From assembly GCF_900143065.1 (NCBI RefSeq), contig NZ_FRCX01000007.1, positions 248,001 to 312,000 of the forward strand: DNA of 64,000 nucleotides, read 5' to 3'. This DNA comes from Duganella sacchari (GTDB taxonomy: Bacteria > Pseudomonadota > Gammaproteobacteria > Burkholderiales > Burkholderiaceae_D). This document shows positions 44,794 through 53,320 of this stretch, in pieces. The translations under genes and the position numbers were made by a program. Below the pieces are notes generated by a model. That model saw nothing but the letters and a program-made list of their open reading frames with translations. It did no database searches and was not told the origin of the DNA. Position 1 is the first letter of the stretch. Each line of letters starts with the position of its first letter.

Positions 44794-46089
44794 TCATGGA
44801 TACAGGCCACGTACTTCGCGCGCTTGCAGCACGCGGGTGCAGGCGAGGATGAAGGTGGCGGTACGCAGCGTGACTTTCTTTTCCTGTGCAACGGTCCATA
44901 CGGCGTTGAACGCATCCTGCATGATGCGAGTTAAGCGGGCATTAATTTCCTCTTCGGTCCAGAAGAAGCTGGAGAAGTCCTGTACCCATTCGAAGTAGGA
45001 CACAGTCACGCCGCCGGCGTTGGCGAGCACGTCCGGGCAGATCAGCACGTCCTTGTCGGTCAGGATGTCGTCCGCTTCCGGCGTGGTCGGGCCGTTGGCG
45101 CCTTCCAGGATGATCTTGGTGCGGATACGCGGCGCGTTGGCGGCGGTAATCTGCTGTTCCAGTGCGGCCGGGATCAGGATGTCGGATTCGATATCCCAGA
45201 ATGCATCGCGGTCCAGGAAGGCTTCTGCGCCCGGGAAGCCGGCGACGCCGCCGGTTTCACCAACGTGCTTGTGCAGCTGGGCGACATTCAGACCGCCTTG
45301 ATGCACCACGGTGCCGGTGTGATCCTGCACGGCGATGACTTTGGAGCCGGCTTCTGCGAACATGGTTGCTGCCACGCCGCCGACGTTGCCGAAACCTTGA
45401 ACTGCCACACGGGCGCCAGCAATCGCTACACCGCGCTTGGCGGCAGCTTCGCGGCCGACCACGAACACGCCGCGGCCGGTCGCTTCACGGCGGCCCAGCG
45501 AGCCACCCAGCGAAATTGGTTTGCCGGTTACGACGCCGGTCGACAGGTTACCTTCGATCATGGCGTAGGAGTCCATCATCCAGGCCATGACCTGTTCGTT
45601 GGTGTTGACGTCCGGTGCAGGGATGTCTTTGTTTGGGCCGATGATCAGGCTGATTTCGCTGGTGTAGCGGCGGGTCAGGCGCTGCAGTTCACCACGCGAC
45701 AGGGTTTTAGGATCGACACGGATACCGCCCTTGGCGCCACCGTATGGCACGTTCACTGCGGCGTTCTTCACGGTCATCCAGGCCGACAGGGCCATCACTT
45801 CCGACAGGGTCACGTCCTGGTGGAAGCGCACGCCGCCTTTGCCTGGACCACGCGACATATTGTGCTGTACGCGATAGCCTTCGTGGTGGGCGATGGTGCC
45901 GTCATCGCGCTCGATCGGCACGTCAACGGTCAGGATGCGCTTAGGGCGCTTGAGGGTTTCGACCCAGCGCGACAGGCTACCGAGGTGCGGGGTAACGCGG
46001 TCGATTTGCTGCAGGTAGACACCCCATGGGCCGAGGTCTTCGGCGTTGAGGTAGGAAGGCAGTGCGTGTTGTGCTGGTACGGTGGTCAT
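44794..46089 (-). CDS. gdhA: Glutamate dehydrogenase
   Basis: The 431-residue enzyme interconverts glutamate and 2-oxoglutarate plus ammonia. Motifs include MSRGPGKGGVRFHQDV, PYGGAKGGIRVDPK (catalytic Lys region), PAPDVNTNEQVMAWMMD and the nucleotide-binding VAVQGFGNVGGVAA. The start at ATG 46089 is preceded by GGAG; an upstream ATG at 46104 lacks one. The LysR gene lies upstream on the same strand. A 10-base-pair hairpin (about 46113-46141) sits in the leader. Confidence 0.94.
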   Translation of the reverse strand: MTTVPAQHALPSYLNAEDLGPWGVYLQQIDRVTPHLGSLSRWVETLKRPKRILTVDVPIERDDGTIAHHEGYRVQHNMSRGPGKGGVRFHQDVTLSEVMALSAWMTVKNAAVNVPYGGAKGGIRVDPKTLSRGELQRLTRRYTSEISLIIGPNKDIPAPDVNTNEQVMAWMMDSYAMIEGNLSTGVVTGKPISLGGSLGRREATGRGVFVVGREAAAKRGVAIAGARVAVQGFGNVGGVAATMFAEAGSKVIAVQDHTGTVVHQGGLNVAQLHKHVGETGGVAGFPGAEAFLDRDAFWDIESDILIPAALEQQITAANAPRIRTKIILEGANGPTTPEADDILTDKDVLICPDVLANAGGVTVSYFEWVQDFSSFFWTEEEINARLTRIMQDAFNAVWTVAQEKKVTLRTATFILACTRVLQAREVRGLYP

Positions 46090-46265
46090 GCTCAAGGCTC
46101 CCAAAAATTCGTGGCTGAGCGCCGCTTATGGCGGTGCTCAAGTGGGACGAATCATAGGCTGGGAGTTTCAGGAGCGGCCAATGCTGTATGCGCATTCGGC
46201 TATGCAAAAAATGCATAGTTAGGTAAGTGGTATGCGAGAGGTCCGTTCTCTTGTCTGAAACCGAG

Positions 46266-47225
46266 CTACCGCTCGGAAACCGGCACGCGCCGTTTGCGGC
46301 CGCCGTTCTGCTGCTGTTCGAGGAATTCCCACAGCCGGTCGACGATGGGTTTGCCGCGCCGGTGCGGCGAGGGCCGCTCGCGGTACAGGCGGATTTCCAT
46401 TTCGATTTCCCAGTCCGAAGTATCGCCATCGGCGCGCGCCAGCTGCTTTTGCTTGAGTTCACGCGTGACGGCGGATTCGGGCAGGAAGGCGATGCCGCGG
46501 CCTTCGAGCGCCATCATCTTGAGGCCTTCGGCCATGTCGGTTTCGTAATGCGGCTCAAGGTGCAGCGGGGTCCGGGTGTCGCTCAGGATCAGTTCCACCA
46601 TGCGGCCCAGGTAGGCGTTATTTGTGTAGGATAAGAACGGCAGCGGTGCGCGCTTGGTGCCGGGCAGCGTGAATTCGGGCACCTTGTTTTTATCGCAGCG
46701 CGCGTAGGCGCGCAGGGATTCGTGGCCCAGCACCAGCATGTCGTAGCGGCCCGGGTCCAGCTGCACCGGCTGGCGCGGATGGTGATAGCACAGCAGCAGG
46801 TCGCAGCCGCCTTCGACCAGCTGCAGCACGGCGTCGTGGACGTTGAGCGCCATCAGGCGGCTGCGGATGGGCGCGAAGTCTTCTTCCAGTTTGGTCAGCC
46901 ACTTCGGCACAAAGGTCAGCGACAGCGTGTGCGGCACGGCCAGGTCGATGCTGGTCTGCGCGGCGGCGCGTTTGGAACGCAGCATTTCACGCGCGCCGTT
47001 GATCTTCGATAGCATCTCCAGCGCCTGTTCGTAGAACACGATGCCGGCCGGCGTCAGACGTGTCGGGTAGGAGGTGCGGTCGATCAGGTCCGTACCGAGC
47101 CAGTTTTCCAGCGACTGGATGCGGCGCGAAAAAGCGGGCTGCGTCACGTGGCGCAGCGCCGCCGAGCGGCTGAAGTTATTGGTCTCCACCAGCGAGATGA
47201 AGTCTTCCAGCCATTTGGTTTCCAT
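46266..47225 (-). CDS. LysR family transcriptional regulator
   Basis: The 319-residue protein starts at ATG 47225. The winged-helix domain reads METKWLEDFISLVETNNFSRSAALRHVTQPAFSRRIQSLENWLG (residues 1-44), typical of LysR. The effector domain follows with ALNVHDAVLQLVEGGCDLLLCYHH and MALEGRGIAFLPESAV. It lies 176 bp upstream of gdhA on the same strand and 10 bp after the MFS gene. gdhA is a plausible target, but this is inference. Confidence 0.9.
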   Translation of the reverse strand: METKWLEDFISLVETNNFSRSAALRHVTQPAFSRRIQSLENWLGTDLIDRTSYPTRLTPAGIVFYEQALEMLSKINGAREMLRSKRAAAQTSIDLAVPHTLSLTFVPKWLTKLEEDFAPIRSRLMALNVHDAVLQLVEGGCDLLLCYHHPRQPVQLDPGRYDMLVLGHESLRAYARCDKNKVPEFTLPGTKRAPLPFLSYTNNAYLGRMVELILSDTRTPLHLEPHYETDMAEGLKMMALEGRGIAFLPESAVTRELKQKQLARADGDTSDWEIEMEIRLYRERPSPHRRGKPIVDRLWEFLEQQQNGGRKRRVPVSER

Positions 47226-47235
47226 GCAAAGTCCT

Positions 47236-48564
47236 TTAGGGTGTCGTCGATGCGATGCTGCGCATGGGCGTGAACAGATACGCGCCTGCTGCAAACACGA
47301 TCAGTATGATGCCACCACCGAGGAACATTTGCGACAGCGAGACGAAAGTCAGCAGCCATCCGGTGCTGGCGGCCGACAACGGCGCCAGTCCCATGAAGAT
47401 GAACATGAAGATGCTCATGGCGCGGCCCATCATCTGCGGCGGCACGCGGCGCTGTATCCACGTGAAGACGTTGATCTGCATGAAGCCTGCCAGTGCGCCC
47501 AGCGACAGCATCAGCAGCGATGCCTGCCACACCGCGTGCACGGCGCCCAGCGGCGCAAGCAGCAGGCCGGCCAGCGCATCGATCAGCAGGATGGTGGCGC
47601 CAAAACTGGCGAAGCGCAGACGTGAACCGAATTTCGCTGCGACGGCCATGCCCAGCAGCGTACCCGCACCGTGGGCGCCCATGATGATGCCCAGCGTGGA
47701 ACCGCCATGCAGATCGCTGGCCAGCACGGGAATCGCCACCTGCATGGCACCGCCGATGAACAGCGACACCGTACCCCAGTAGATAAAGCACATCCGCAGC
47801 GGTATGTCGTCCCACACCATGCGCAGGCCGGCGCCGACGGAGCGCAGCACGGATTGCGGCGCGTGCGCGGCGGCCTGAGTGCGCAGCACCACCTTGGACA
47901 GGGTCCAGGCCGAGACCACGAAGCTGAGGCAGTCGAAGCCGAACGCCAGCGCCAGGCCGCGCGCGTCGCTGACGGCGCCGTTGCCGTTGCCGGCGAGGGC
48001 CAGCAGGCCCGCTGCAATCAGGGGGCCAACCAGCATCGAGACCTGGCGCATCCCCAGCATGACGCCATTGGCCGCCTGCAGATGTTCCGGCGCGATCGCC
48101 AGCGGCATCACGGAGGTAGCGGACGGCATGCCAAACGCCTGCGCCAGGCCCAGGCCCAGCGCCAGCGCATATATCAGATTCAGCGTCAGCTGCGGCGTCA
48201 GGGCGACGGTCAGCGACAGGTCTTCACTGAGTGCCACGGTGGGCGCCGCGTGCGTGTTCAGCACCAGCAGCGTGAGCAAGGCCAGTAGCACGGCATTGGC
48301 GTACTTGCTCAGCATGAGCACGCGCTTGGGCGAATAGCGGTCCACCAGCGCACCGCCGATCAGGATGAAGATGGCGCGCGGAATACTCATGAGCGCAATC
48401 ACCAGGCCCAGCGCCAGCGTGTCGCCGGTCAGCTTGAGCACCAGCCAGGGCAGGGCGATCATGGTCAGCTGGTCGCCCAGCACGGAGATGGCGCCGCCGC
48501 GCATGAGCCATTTGAAGTTGGGGTCGCGCTTTAACGCCGCGCGCTGCGTTTGGGGATCGGCCAT
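47236..48564 (-). CDS. Major facilitator superfamily transporter
   Basis: The 442-residue protein has about twelve hydrophobic helices. LVLKLTGDTLALGLVIALMSIPRAIFILIGGALVDRYSPKRVL near the N-terminus includes the MFS loop-2 motif. The family resembles MFS_3 (enterobactin-exporter-like) proteins. The marR gene lies 12 bp upstream on the same strand, which suggests a drug or metabolite efflux operon controlled by MarR. Substrate unknown. Confidence 0.88.
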   Translation of the reverse strand: MADPQTQRAALKRDPNFKWLMRGGAISVLGDQLTMIALPWLVLKLTGDTLALGLVIALMSIPRAIFILIGGALVDRYSPKRVLMLSKYANAVLLALLTLLVLNTHAAPTVALSEDLSLTVALTPQLTLNLIYALALGLGLAQAFGMPSATSVMPLAIAPEHLQAANGVMLGMRQVSMLVGPLIAAGLLALAGNGNGAVSDARGLALAFGFDCLSFVVSAWTLSKVVLRTQAAAHAPQSVLRSVGAGLRMVWDDIPLRMCFIYWGTVSLFIGGAMQVAIPVLASDLHGGSTLGIIMGAHGAGTLLGMAVAAKFGSRLRFASFGATILLIDALAGLLLAPLGAVHAVWQASLLMLSLGALAGFMQINVFTWIQRRVPPQMMGRAMSIFMFIFMGLAPLSAASTGWLLTFVSLSQMFLGGGIILIVFAAGAYLFTPMRSIASTTP

Positions 48565-48576
48565 GTGGCCCTCGCT

Positions 48577-49029
48577 TTAAGAGTTGGAAGCGTTCATGCC
48601 GGCGATCAGCGCCAGCGCGTTGCTCAGGTCATCGAACTGCGCGGCCGGGCAGCTGCGCAGCAGTTCCTTGCTGATTTGCTCGGCCACGGTGGTGGCGTTG
48701 TTGAGCAGTTCGCGGCCGGTGCCGGTGATGGCGGCATACGCCACGCGGGCATCGCGCGGATCTTGCTGGCGTTCGACCAGGCCGATTTTTTCCAGCGGCA
48801 GCAGGGTGCGGGTGACACCCGACGCGGTCAGGCCCTGGCGCTCGGCCAGGTCGACGCGGCGCAGGCGGCCGCCGGGCGAACGGTTCAGGTAATGCAGCAG
48901 CATGAAGTCGCTGAAACTGATGCCGTGATAGCCGCCCAGTACCTGGTCCAGGCGGCGTACCAGTGTCGCTTGCGCGCGCGCCAGGCGCAGGGTGAATTCC
49001 AGGCTGGCGCTGATGGGAGTGGTGTCCAT
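48577..49029 (-). CDS. MarR family transcriptional regulator
   Basis: The 150-residue protein has the MarR winged helix at about residues 40-100: FSDFMLLHYLNRSPGGRLRRVDLAERQGLTASGVTRTLLPLEKIGLVERQQDPRDAR, with the wing motif DPRDAR. It is the first gene of the marR-MFS operon. A long palindrome at 49049-49092 lies 20 bp upstream of its start and is the likely operator. The ligand is probably a phenolic or similar compound, as for the family, but this is not shown. Confidence 0.92.
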   Translation of the reverse strand: MDTTPISASLEFTLRLARAQATLVRRLDQVLGGYHGISFSDFMLLHYLNRSPGGRLRRVDLAERQGLTASGVTRTLLPLEKIGLVERQQDPRDARVAYAAITGTGRELLNNATTVAEQISKELLRSCPAAQFDDLSNALALIAGMNASNS

Positions 49030-49048
49030 GACGTGTCCTTAGTTGATG

Positions 49049-49092
49049 AATGCTTGAATAATACTTGAGTGTACAAGTATTGTGCAAGCATT
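49049..49092. promoter_or_regulatory. MarR operator palindrome
   Basis: The symmetric core TACTTG-n6-CAAGTA (49062-49079) is flanked by a second pair TGCTTG/CAAGCA (49051-49056 and 49085-49090) around the same centre. Only a few positions break symmetry over 44 bases. It lies between divergent marR and the DUF3297 gene and may control both. Confidence 0.7.
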
Positions 49093-49117
49093 ATCGACTG
49101 GTCCGTACAGGGCAAAC

Positions 49118-49126
49118 TGCTATAAT
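49118..49126 (+). promoter_or_regulatory. Extended -10 promoter of the DUF3297 gene
   Basis: TGCTATAAT is a perfect extended -10 (TATAAT at 49121-49126). It ends six bases before ATG 49133, so the mRNA may be leaderless. No good -35 is needed or seen. Confidence 0.6.
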
Positions 49127-49132
49127 TGCGGG

Positions 49133-49381
49133 ATGAACGATACTACTCAACTCCCAGCATTGCCGGATCGTCTGTCGATTGATCCGCGCAGCAAATTCCA
49201 CGTGGCCGCCGTGTTTGAACACGATATCGGCATCAAGTTCAACGGCAACGAGCGCAACGATGTCGATGAATACTGCATCAGCGAAGGCTGGATCAAGGTT
49301 CCTGCCGGTAAGGCGCTGGACCGCAAGGGCAACCCGATGCTGATTAAACTGAAAGGCACTGTCGAAGCGTTTTACCGCTAA
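49133..49381 (+). CDS. DUF3297 family protein
   Basis: The 82-residue protein matches DUF3297: LPDRLSIDPRSKFH, GIKFNGNERNDVDEYCISEGWIKVP and DRKGNPMLIKLKGTVEAFYR. The family is short, highly conserved in beta- and gammaproteobacteria and of unknown function. The start follows an extended -10 by six bases with no ribosome site. A strong bidirectional terminator follows 17 bp after its stop. Confidence 0.9.
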   Translation: MNDTTQLPALPDRLSIDPRSKFHVAAVFEHDIGIKFNGNERNDVDEYCISEGWIKVPAGKALDRKGNPMLIKLKGTVEAFYR

Positions 49382-49398
49382 GGTTCACGCTACTTCAG

Positions 49399-49460
49399 AA
49401 AAAAGGCCATGTGGCTATGCGGCGGTGTCGACCGTCGCATGGCACACATGGCCTTTTTTT
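49399..49460. terminator. Bidirectional intrinsic terminator
   Basis: A long perfect outer stem, AAAAAAGGCCATGTG with CACATGGCCTTTTTTT, encloses a second GC-rich stem. Runs of A and T on both sides let it work for the DUF3297 gene (plus) and the small gene ending at 49460 (minus). Confidence 0.85.
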
Positions 49461-49648
49461 CATTTGTTGGCGTCGCCGCGTAGCTTGTCCAGCATTTCCA
49501 GCGTGGATGGCGCGAGATTCATGATCCCATGGTAGGCGCAATACTCGCAAAATGCTTCTTCCGGTGTCATCGCTGCGATACTGTTGTCGGAGTGGCCACG
49601 GCGGCGCAGAGCGCGCAGACAGGCAGCATCCATATTTCTGGAATTCAT
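49460..49648 (-). CDS. Small hypothetical protein
   Basis: The 62-residue protein starts at ATG 49648, preceded by GGGAGAAG. It reads CLRALRRRGHSDNSIAAMTPEEAFCEYCAYHGIMN and ends LEMLDKLRGDANK. Three Cys are present and the fold looks helical. The MTPEEAFCEYCAYHGI block is what makes me believe it is coded. I do not recognise a family. Its end overlaps the terminator. Confidence 0.6.
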   Translation of the reverse strand: MNSRNMDAACLRALRRRGHSDNSIAAMTPEEAFCEYCAYHGIMNLAPSTLEMLDKLRGDANK

Positions 49649-49727
49649 GCACTTCTCCCTTTTGAATCTGATAAGGTTGGTGGTTGGGTACAACTTACTG
49701 CAAATATTATAATTCGAAAATAATGCC

Positions 49728-50504
49728 ATGTGGCAACAAAATTGGCTTTTCTTAACTTGTGGAAACAATTTGATACGCAAACTGGCGATGGTGGCCCTGC
49801 TCCCGCTCAGTTTGCGGGCCATGGCAGCGGACCCGATGATGGTGGTAACGGAAGAATTTTCGCCGTACAGCTATCTGGCGCAGGGCAAGGTGGTCGGTTA
49901 TTCCACCGAAGTGGTCAGTGAGGCGCTGCAGCGCGCCGGGTTGACGTACAGCGTTCAGGTTTATCCGTGGGCGCGGGCTTTCCATCTGGCCCGGTCCCAG
50001 CCGAATGTGCTGATCTTCAGCATTGTGCGTACGCCGGAGCGCGAGGCGCAGTTTCACTGGCTGGCACAGCTGGCGCCGCGCAGCACCTATCTGTACAAGC
50101 TGAAAACGCGGCACGACATTCAGGTCAGGACGGTGGAGGATTTGCGGCCTTACCGCATTGCCGCCACGCGTGGCGATATCGTGGAAGAGCAGCTGCACCA
50201 GTTCGGGCTCACGGCTGACCTGGCAGCCGGGGATGCGTCCAGCATCCGCAAGCTCATGGCGGGGCGCGTGGATCTGATGGTGGCGTCGGAGCTGTCGATC
50301 AAGGGCATCTGCGGGCGTACCCAGGTGCGGTGTGCGCTGCTGGAGCGCACCATGCCCATGCCGGGCCTGACGGAATACTATGTGGCGGCCAGCCTGAGTA
50401 CGCCGGCCGCCACGGTGCAGGCGCTGCGCACCGGGCTGGAAAAACTGAAGAGCTCGGGCTTCATGCAGCGCACTGCGGACAAATACGGCGTATCGCTCAA
50501 GTAG
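49728..50504 (+). CDS. Periplasmic solute-binding protein (family 3)
   Basis: The 258-residue frame encodes an amino-acid-type binding protein: VTEEFSPYSYLAQGKVVGYSTEVVSEAL, YPWARAFHLARSQPNVLIFSIVRTPERE and LRPYRIAATRGDIVEEQL. The real start may be TTG 49770, giving a signal peptide that reads (f)MIRKLAMVALLPLSLRAMA with GGAAA upstream; the ATG at 49728 adds 14 atypical residues. No permease genes are nearby, so it may be an orphan binding or sensing protein. Its last 8 bp overlap the convergent MFS gene. Confidence 0.85.
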   Translation: MWQQNWLFLTCGNNLIRKLAMVALLPLSLRAMAADPMMVVTEEFSPYSYLAQGKVVGYSTEVVSEALQRAGLTYSVQVYPWARAFHLARSQPNVLIFSIVRTPEREAQFHWLAQLAPRSTYLYKLKTRHDIQVRTVEDLRPYRIAATRGDIVEEQLHQFGLTADLAAGDASSIRKLMAGRVDLMVASELSIKGICGRTQVRCALLERTMPMPGLTEYYVAASLSTPAATVQALRTGLEKLKSSGFMQRTADKYGVSLK

Positions 50505-51744
50505 CCGCTTGCGGACGCGGCGCCTGCGCGGCAGGCAGACCGCGCTGCAAACGCCACAGCAGGGTGGCGGCCGTCAGCGAGGTGACCACCACCACATAGC
50601 CGATCTTGTCGAAGTGTTCCAGGTGCCCGTCCGGCGCCTGCGTCACGATATGGCCGGCCGCGACCGAGGCCAGGCCGCCCGCCAGTTGCTGAATCGAGGC
50701 GCTGATGGCGTTGTAGGAACCGCGCTGGGTCATGCTGGGCACGGTCGACGAAATGGCCTGGAATGGAATCATGCGCGAGAAGATCCCCACGAACAAAACC
50801 GAATTCACCACGATCAGCAGCCACAGCGGAACATGGCCGAGGTGGGTGTAGATGAGCACCATGGCGATCGACAGCGCGGTGCCGAACAGGAACACGCGGA
50901 ACTTGCCGACCGCATCGGCGGCACGGCCGATCAGCGGGCCAATAAAGATGGTGCACAGGCCGGTAACCAGGTACACGGTTGGCAGGTGCTGCAGATCGAT
51001 GCCCATGTTGTTGACGATGTAGGCGCTGCTGAATGGCATCAGCATGAAGCCCCCCGTGGTCAGCAGCGCGGTCACGCAGAAGGCCAGCAGGTAGCGCTTT
51101 TCCGTCACGGTGTGGAACAGATGCATGAACGGGCTGTGTTCCTGCGGCTGGCCCAGGTGCGCGTCCACCGGCTGCATTTTCCAGGCGACCAGCACGCCGC
51201 CTGCCAGGCCAAACGCGGCCATGGCCAGGAAGGGCACATGCCAGTTCCACTGGTTCGACAGATAGATGCCGGCCGGGATGCCCAGCACCTGGCTGGCGGC
51301 AAACGCGGTCTGGATCAGGCCCATGACGCGGCCACGCATGGCCGGCGGGAACAGGTCGGTCGAGATGGCCAGTACGATGGAGCCGATCACGCCGCCAAAC
51401 AGGCCGGTGACCACACGCGCCACCAGCAGGCTTTCAAAGCTTTGCGCCATGCCGCACCAGACGGTGCCCAGGATGAAGCCGGTGTAGAAAAACAGCAGCA
51501 GCTTCTTGCGGTCGTAGCGGTCGGCAAAGCCGGCCGTGAGCAGGCCGGAAACGCCGGCGCTGAAAGCGTATGCCGAGACCACCAGGCCAAACTGGGCCGG
51601 ACCGATTTTCAGGTCCGGCATGATGAGCGCGCCCAGCGGCGACATCAGCATGAAGTCCAGGATCACGGCAAACTGCAGGAAGGCCAGCATGGCCACCACG
51701 GTTTTCTGGTAGCCGCTGAACGGCGGCGCGGGAGGTTTTGTCAT
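50497..51744 (-). CDS. Major facilitator superfamily transporter (Bcr/AraJ-like)
   Basis: The 415-residue protein has twelve hydrophobic helices. PLGALIMPDLKIGPAQFGLVVSAYAFSAGVSGLLTAGFADRYDRKKLLLFFYTGFILGT carries the MFS signature loop. The second half contains YIVNNMGIDLQHLPTVYLVTGLCTIFIGPLIGRAAD. It is third in an operon with the ECF sigma and the His/Met-rich membrane protein (3 bp apart). The linkage hints at export of a stress-related compound, but the substrate is unknown. Confidence 0.88.
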   Translation of the reverse strand: MTKPPAPPFSGYQKTVVAMLAFLQFAVILDFMLMSPLGALIMPDLKIGPAQFGLVVSAYAFSAGVSGLLTAGFADRYDRKKLLLFFYTGFILGTVWCGMAQSFESLLVARVVTGLFGGVIGSIVLAISTDLFPPAMRGRVMGLIQTAFAASQVLGIPAGIYLSNQWNWHVPFLAMAAFGLAGGVLVAWKMQPVDAHLGQPQEHSPFMHLFHTVTEKRYLLAFCVTALLTTGGFMLMPFSSAYIVNNMGIDLQHLPTVYLVTGLCTIFIGPLIGRAADAVGKFRVFLFGTALSIAMVLIYTHLGHVPLWLLIVVNSVLFVGIFSRMIPFQAISSTVPSMTQRGSYNAISASIQQLAGGLASVAAGHIVTQAPDGHLEHFDKIGYVVVVTSLTAATLLWRLQRGLPAAQAPRPQAAT

Positions 51745-51747
51745 GGA

Positions 51748-52125
51748 TTATTCTTTCGTTGGTTCTTCCGACGGCGCGGCAGCCGGGCGGCAGAAGTTGG
51801 CGCGGTGCTTGAAGAACGCCTGGCGTTCTTCCGGCGTCATGGCTTGCCAGCGCTGCCATTGTTCACGCCGTTCATGCCAGTCGCGATGGCCGCGGAAGCC
51901 GCCAAACAGAATCCGGCAGAGTAGCAGCATTCCCACGGCCTGCCAATAATTCACGGCATTGGCGCCGGGGAAGACTGTGGGTATCAGCCAGTTCCACAGC
52001 AGCATGACGGCGCCGCCCAGGACGCCAACGGCGACCAGGATAAACAGCACTTTGAACATCTTGAAGCGCCGGTGGTCCATATTGTGGTGCATGCGGTGAT
52101 GCATACGATCGTGATTGCGGTGCAT
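51748..52125 (-). CDS. His/Met-rich two-helix membrane protein
   Basis: The 125-residue protein starts at ATG 52125, preceded by AGGAG. Residues 1-20 hold seven His and four Met (MHRNHDRMHHRMHHNMDHRR), which looks like a metal-binding tail. Two membrane helices follow (about 24-45 and 62-78). A C-terminal segment reads EQWQRWQAMTPEERQAFFKHR, like regulatory or assembly-helper tails. It lies between the ECF sigma and the MFS gene on one transcript. No known family; metal binding is inference from composition. Confidence 0.75.
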   Translation of the reverse strand: MHRNHDRMHHRMHHNMDHRRFKMFKVLFILVAVGVLGGAVMLLWNWLIPTVFPGANAVNYWQAVGMLLLCRILFGGFRGHRDWHERREQWQRWQAMTPEERQAFFKHRANFCRPAAAPSEEPTKE

Positions 52126-52138
52126 TACAGTACTCCTT

Positions 52139-52696
52139 TCATTCTTCGTACATGGCTTGCAGGCGCTGGCGCAGGTAGAGTACGGCGTAGCGTTTGCGAG
52201 CCAATAAAGTGTTGATCGAGACGCCGGTTTGCGCGGCCATCTCCTTGAAACTGACGCCATCGAGTTCGTGCGCGACAAACACGTCGCGCTGATTGGCGGG
52301 CAATTCGTCCAGCGCGAGCTGCAACTCTTCGAGCAGCAAGGCGCGAGTGTAGGCGGCTTCGGGGCCTGCATCGGGCGAGGGCAGCATCAGGTCGAGACGG
52401 CATTCTTCGTCCTCGTCGCTGGCTCCCATTTCTTCCAGTGCAACTTCCTTCTTTTTACGGAAACGGTCAATGATACGGTTGCGGGCCACGCGGAACAACC
52501 ATGCGCTGGCTTGTTCGATGGGTTCCGGCAGGTGATAGGCCTGGGTGAACTCGTAGAACACGTCTTGCATGATATCGTCCGCGTCAGTCTGGTCGGCCAC
52601 GCGGCGGCGGATGAAATGCCACAGCCGCGACCTCTCCCGCAACACGGTGGCCGTGATGTCCTGGTCTTGCTCGGATGTTGTTATTGGTGCAGTCAT
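52139..52696 (-). CDS. ECF RNA polymerase sigma factor
   Basis: The 185-residue protein has region 2 (LWHFIRRRVADQTDADDIMQDVFYEFTQAYHLPEPIEQASAWLFRVARNRIIDRFRKKK) and region 4 (ALDELPANQRDVFVAHELDGVSFKEMAAQTGVSINTLLARKRYAVLYL). It is followed 13 bp later by the His/Met-rich membrane protein and then the MFS gene. No zinc-finger anti-sigma is next to it, so the two-helix protein may play that role. Confidence 0.92.
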   Translation of the reverse strand: MTAPITTSEQDQDITATVLRERSRLWHFIRRRVADQTDADDIMQDVFYEFTQAYHLPEPIEQASAWLFRVARNRIIDRFRKKKEVALEEMGASDEDEECRLDLMLPSPDAGPEAAYTRALLLEELQLALDELPANQRDVFVAHELDGVSFKEMAAQTGVSINTLLARKRYAVLYLRQRLQAMYEE

Positions 52697-52777
52697 GGAC
52701 TGGAAGACGGTTCAGGTGCCGGGATATTGTACGGCTCCGCAAGTTCGTCGATGGAATGTTCTGCGCTGGCCGTGGTG

Positions 52778-53320
52778 TCATGGCACGCACAGGAAAATGT
52801 GGGGATTGTTGACGATCACCGTGTCGGCAGGCGAGAGCTGATCGGCCAGTCCGGGCAGGGCGGCGTTGATTGCGCTTTTCGCCTCGGTCAAATTCCTGAG
52901 CAAGACGACGGACTGGTTTTGGGTGAAGACGAACTCACCGACATACACACTTTTTCCGGCCGGCGCCTCAAACCGGATATTCCCGCCGCTGAGTTGCGTG
53001 CCGTTAAACGGGCTGTAGACATAATGCCCGGCCGGGACATCAAACGCAAAATAGTGGCGTGTGCCGGGAATTGCCGGAATCTTGGCCGAGGCTCGATTGT
53101 ACGTAAAGCAGTTGCCGGTAATCTCGCTGGTGTTCAGGTTGTATTCGTCCAGCTGGACTGCAAATCCGGGGTAATTCCAGCGGCCTTCCATTTTTACGCC
53201 ATAGACGATGGTGGCGCGATGCGTGCTGACGGTATCGTCCGCAGATAACGGTCTGACGGAGTTGATGACGCAGCCATTTAAAGCCAATACAACAAGAAGC
53301 AGGGGAGTTTTTCTTTTCAT
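52778..53320 (-). CDS. Hypothetical lipoprotein
   Basis: The 180-residue protein begins MKRKTPLLLVVLALNGCVIN, a lipoprotein signal with Cys17. The body is beta-rich, with HYFAFDVPAGHYVYSPFNGTQLSGGNIRFEAPAGKSVYVGEF, which resembles DUF2846-like or carboxypeptidase-regulatory-like folds. It is upstream of the ECF sigma on the same strand (81 bp). I cannot name the family with confidence. Confidence 0.72.
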   Translation of the reverse strand: MKRKTPLLLVVLALNGCVINSVRPLSADDTVSTHRATIVYGVKMEGRWNYPGFAVQLDEYNLNTSEITGNCFTYNRASAKIPAIPGTRHYFAFDVPAGHYVYSPFNGTQLSGGNIRFEAPAGKSVYVGEFVFTQNQSVVLLRNLTEAKSAINAALPGLADQLSPADTVIVNNPHIFLCVP

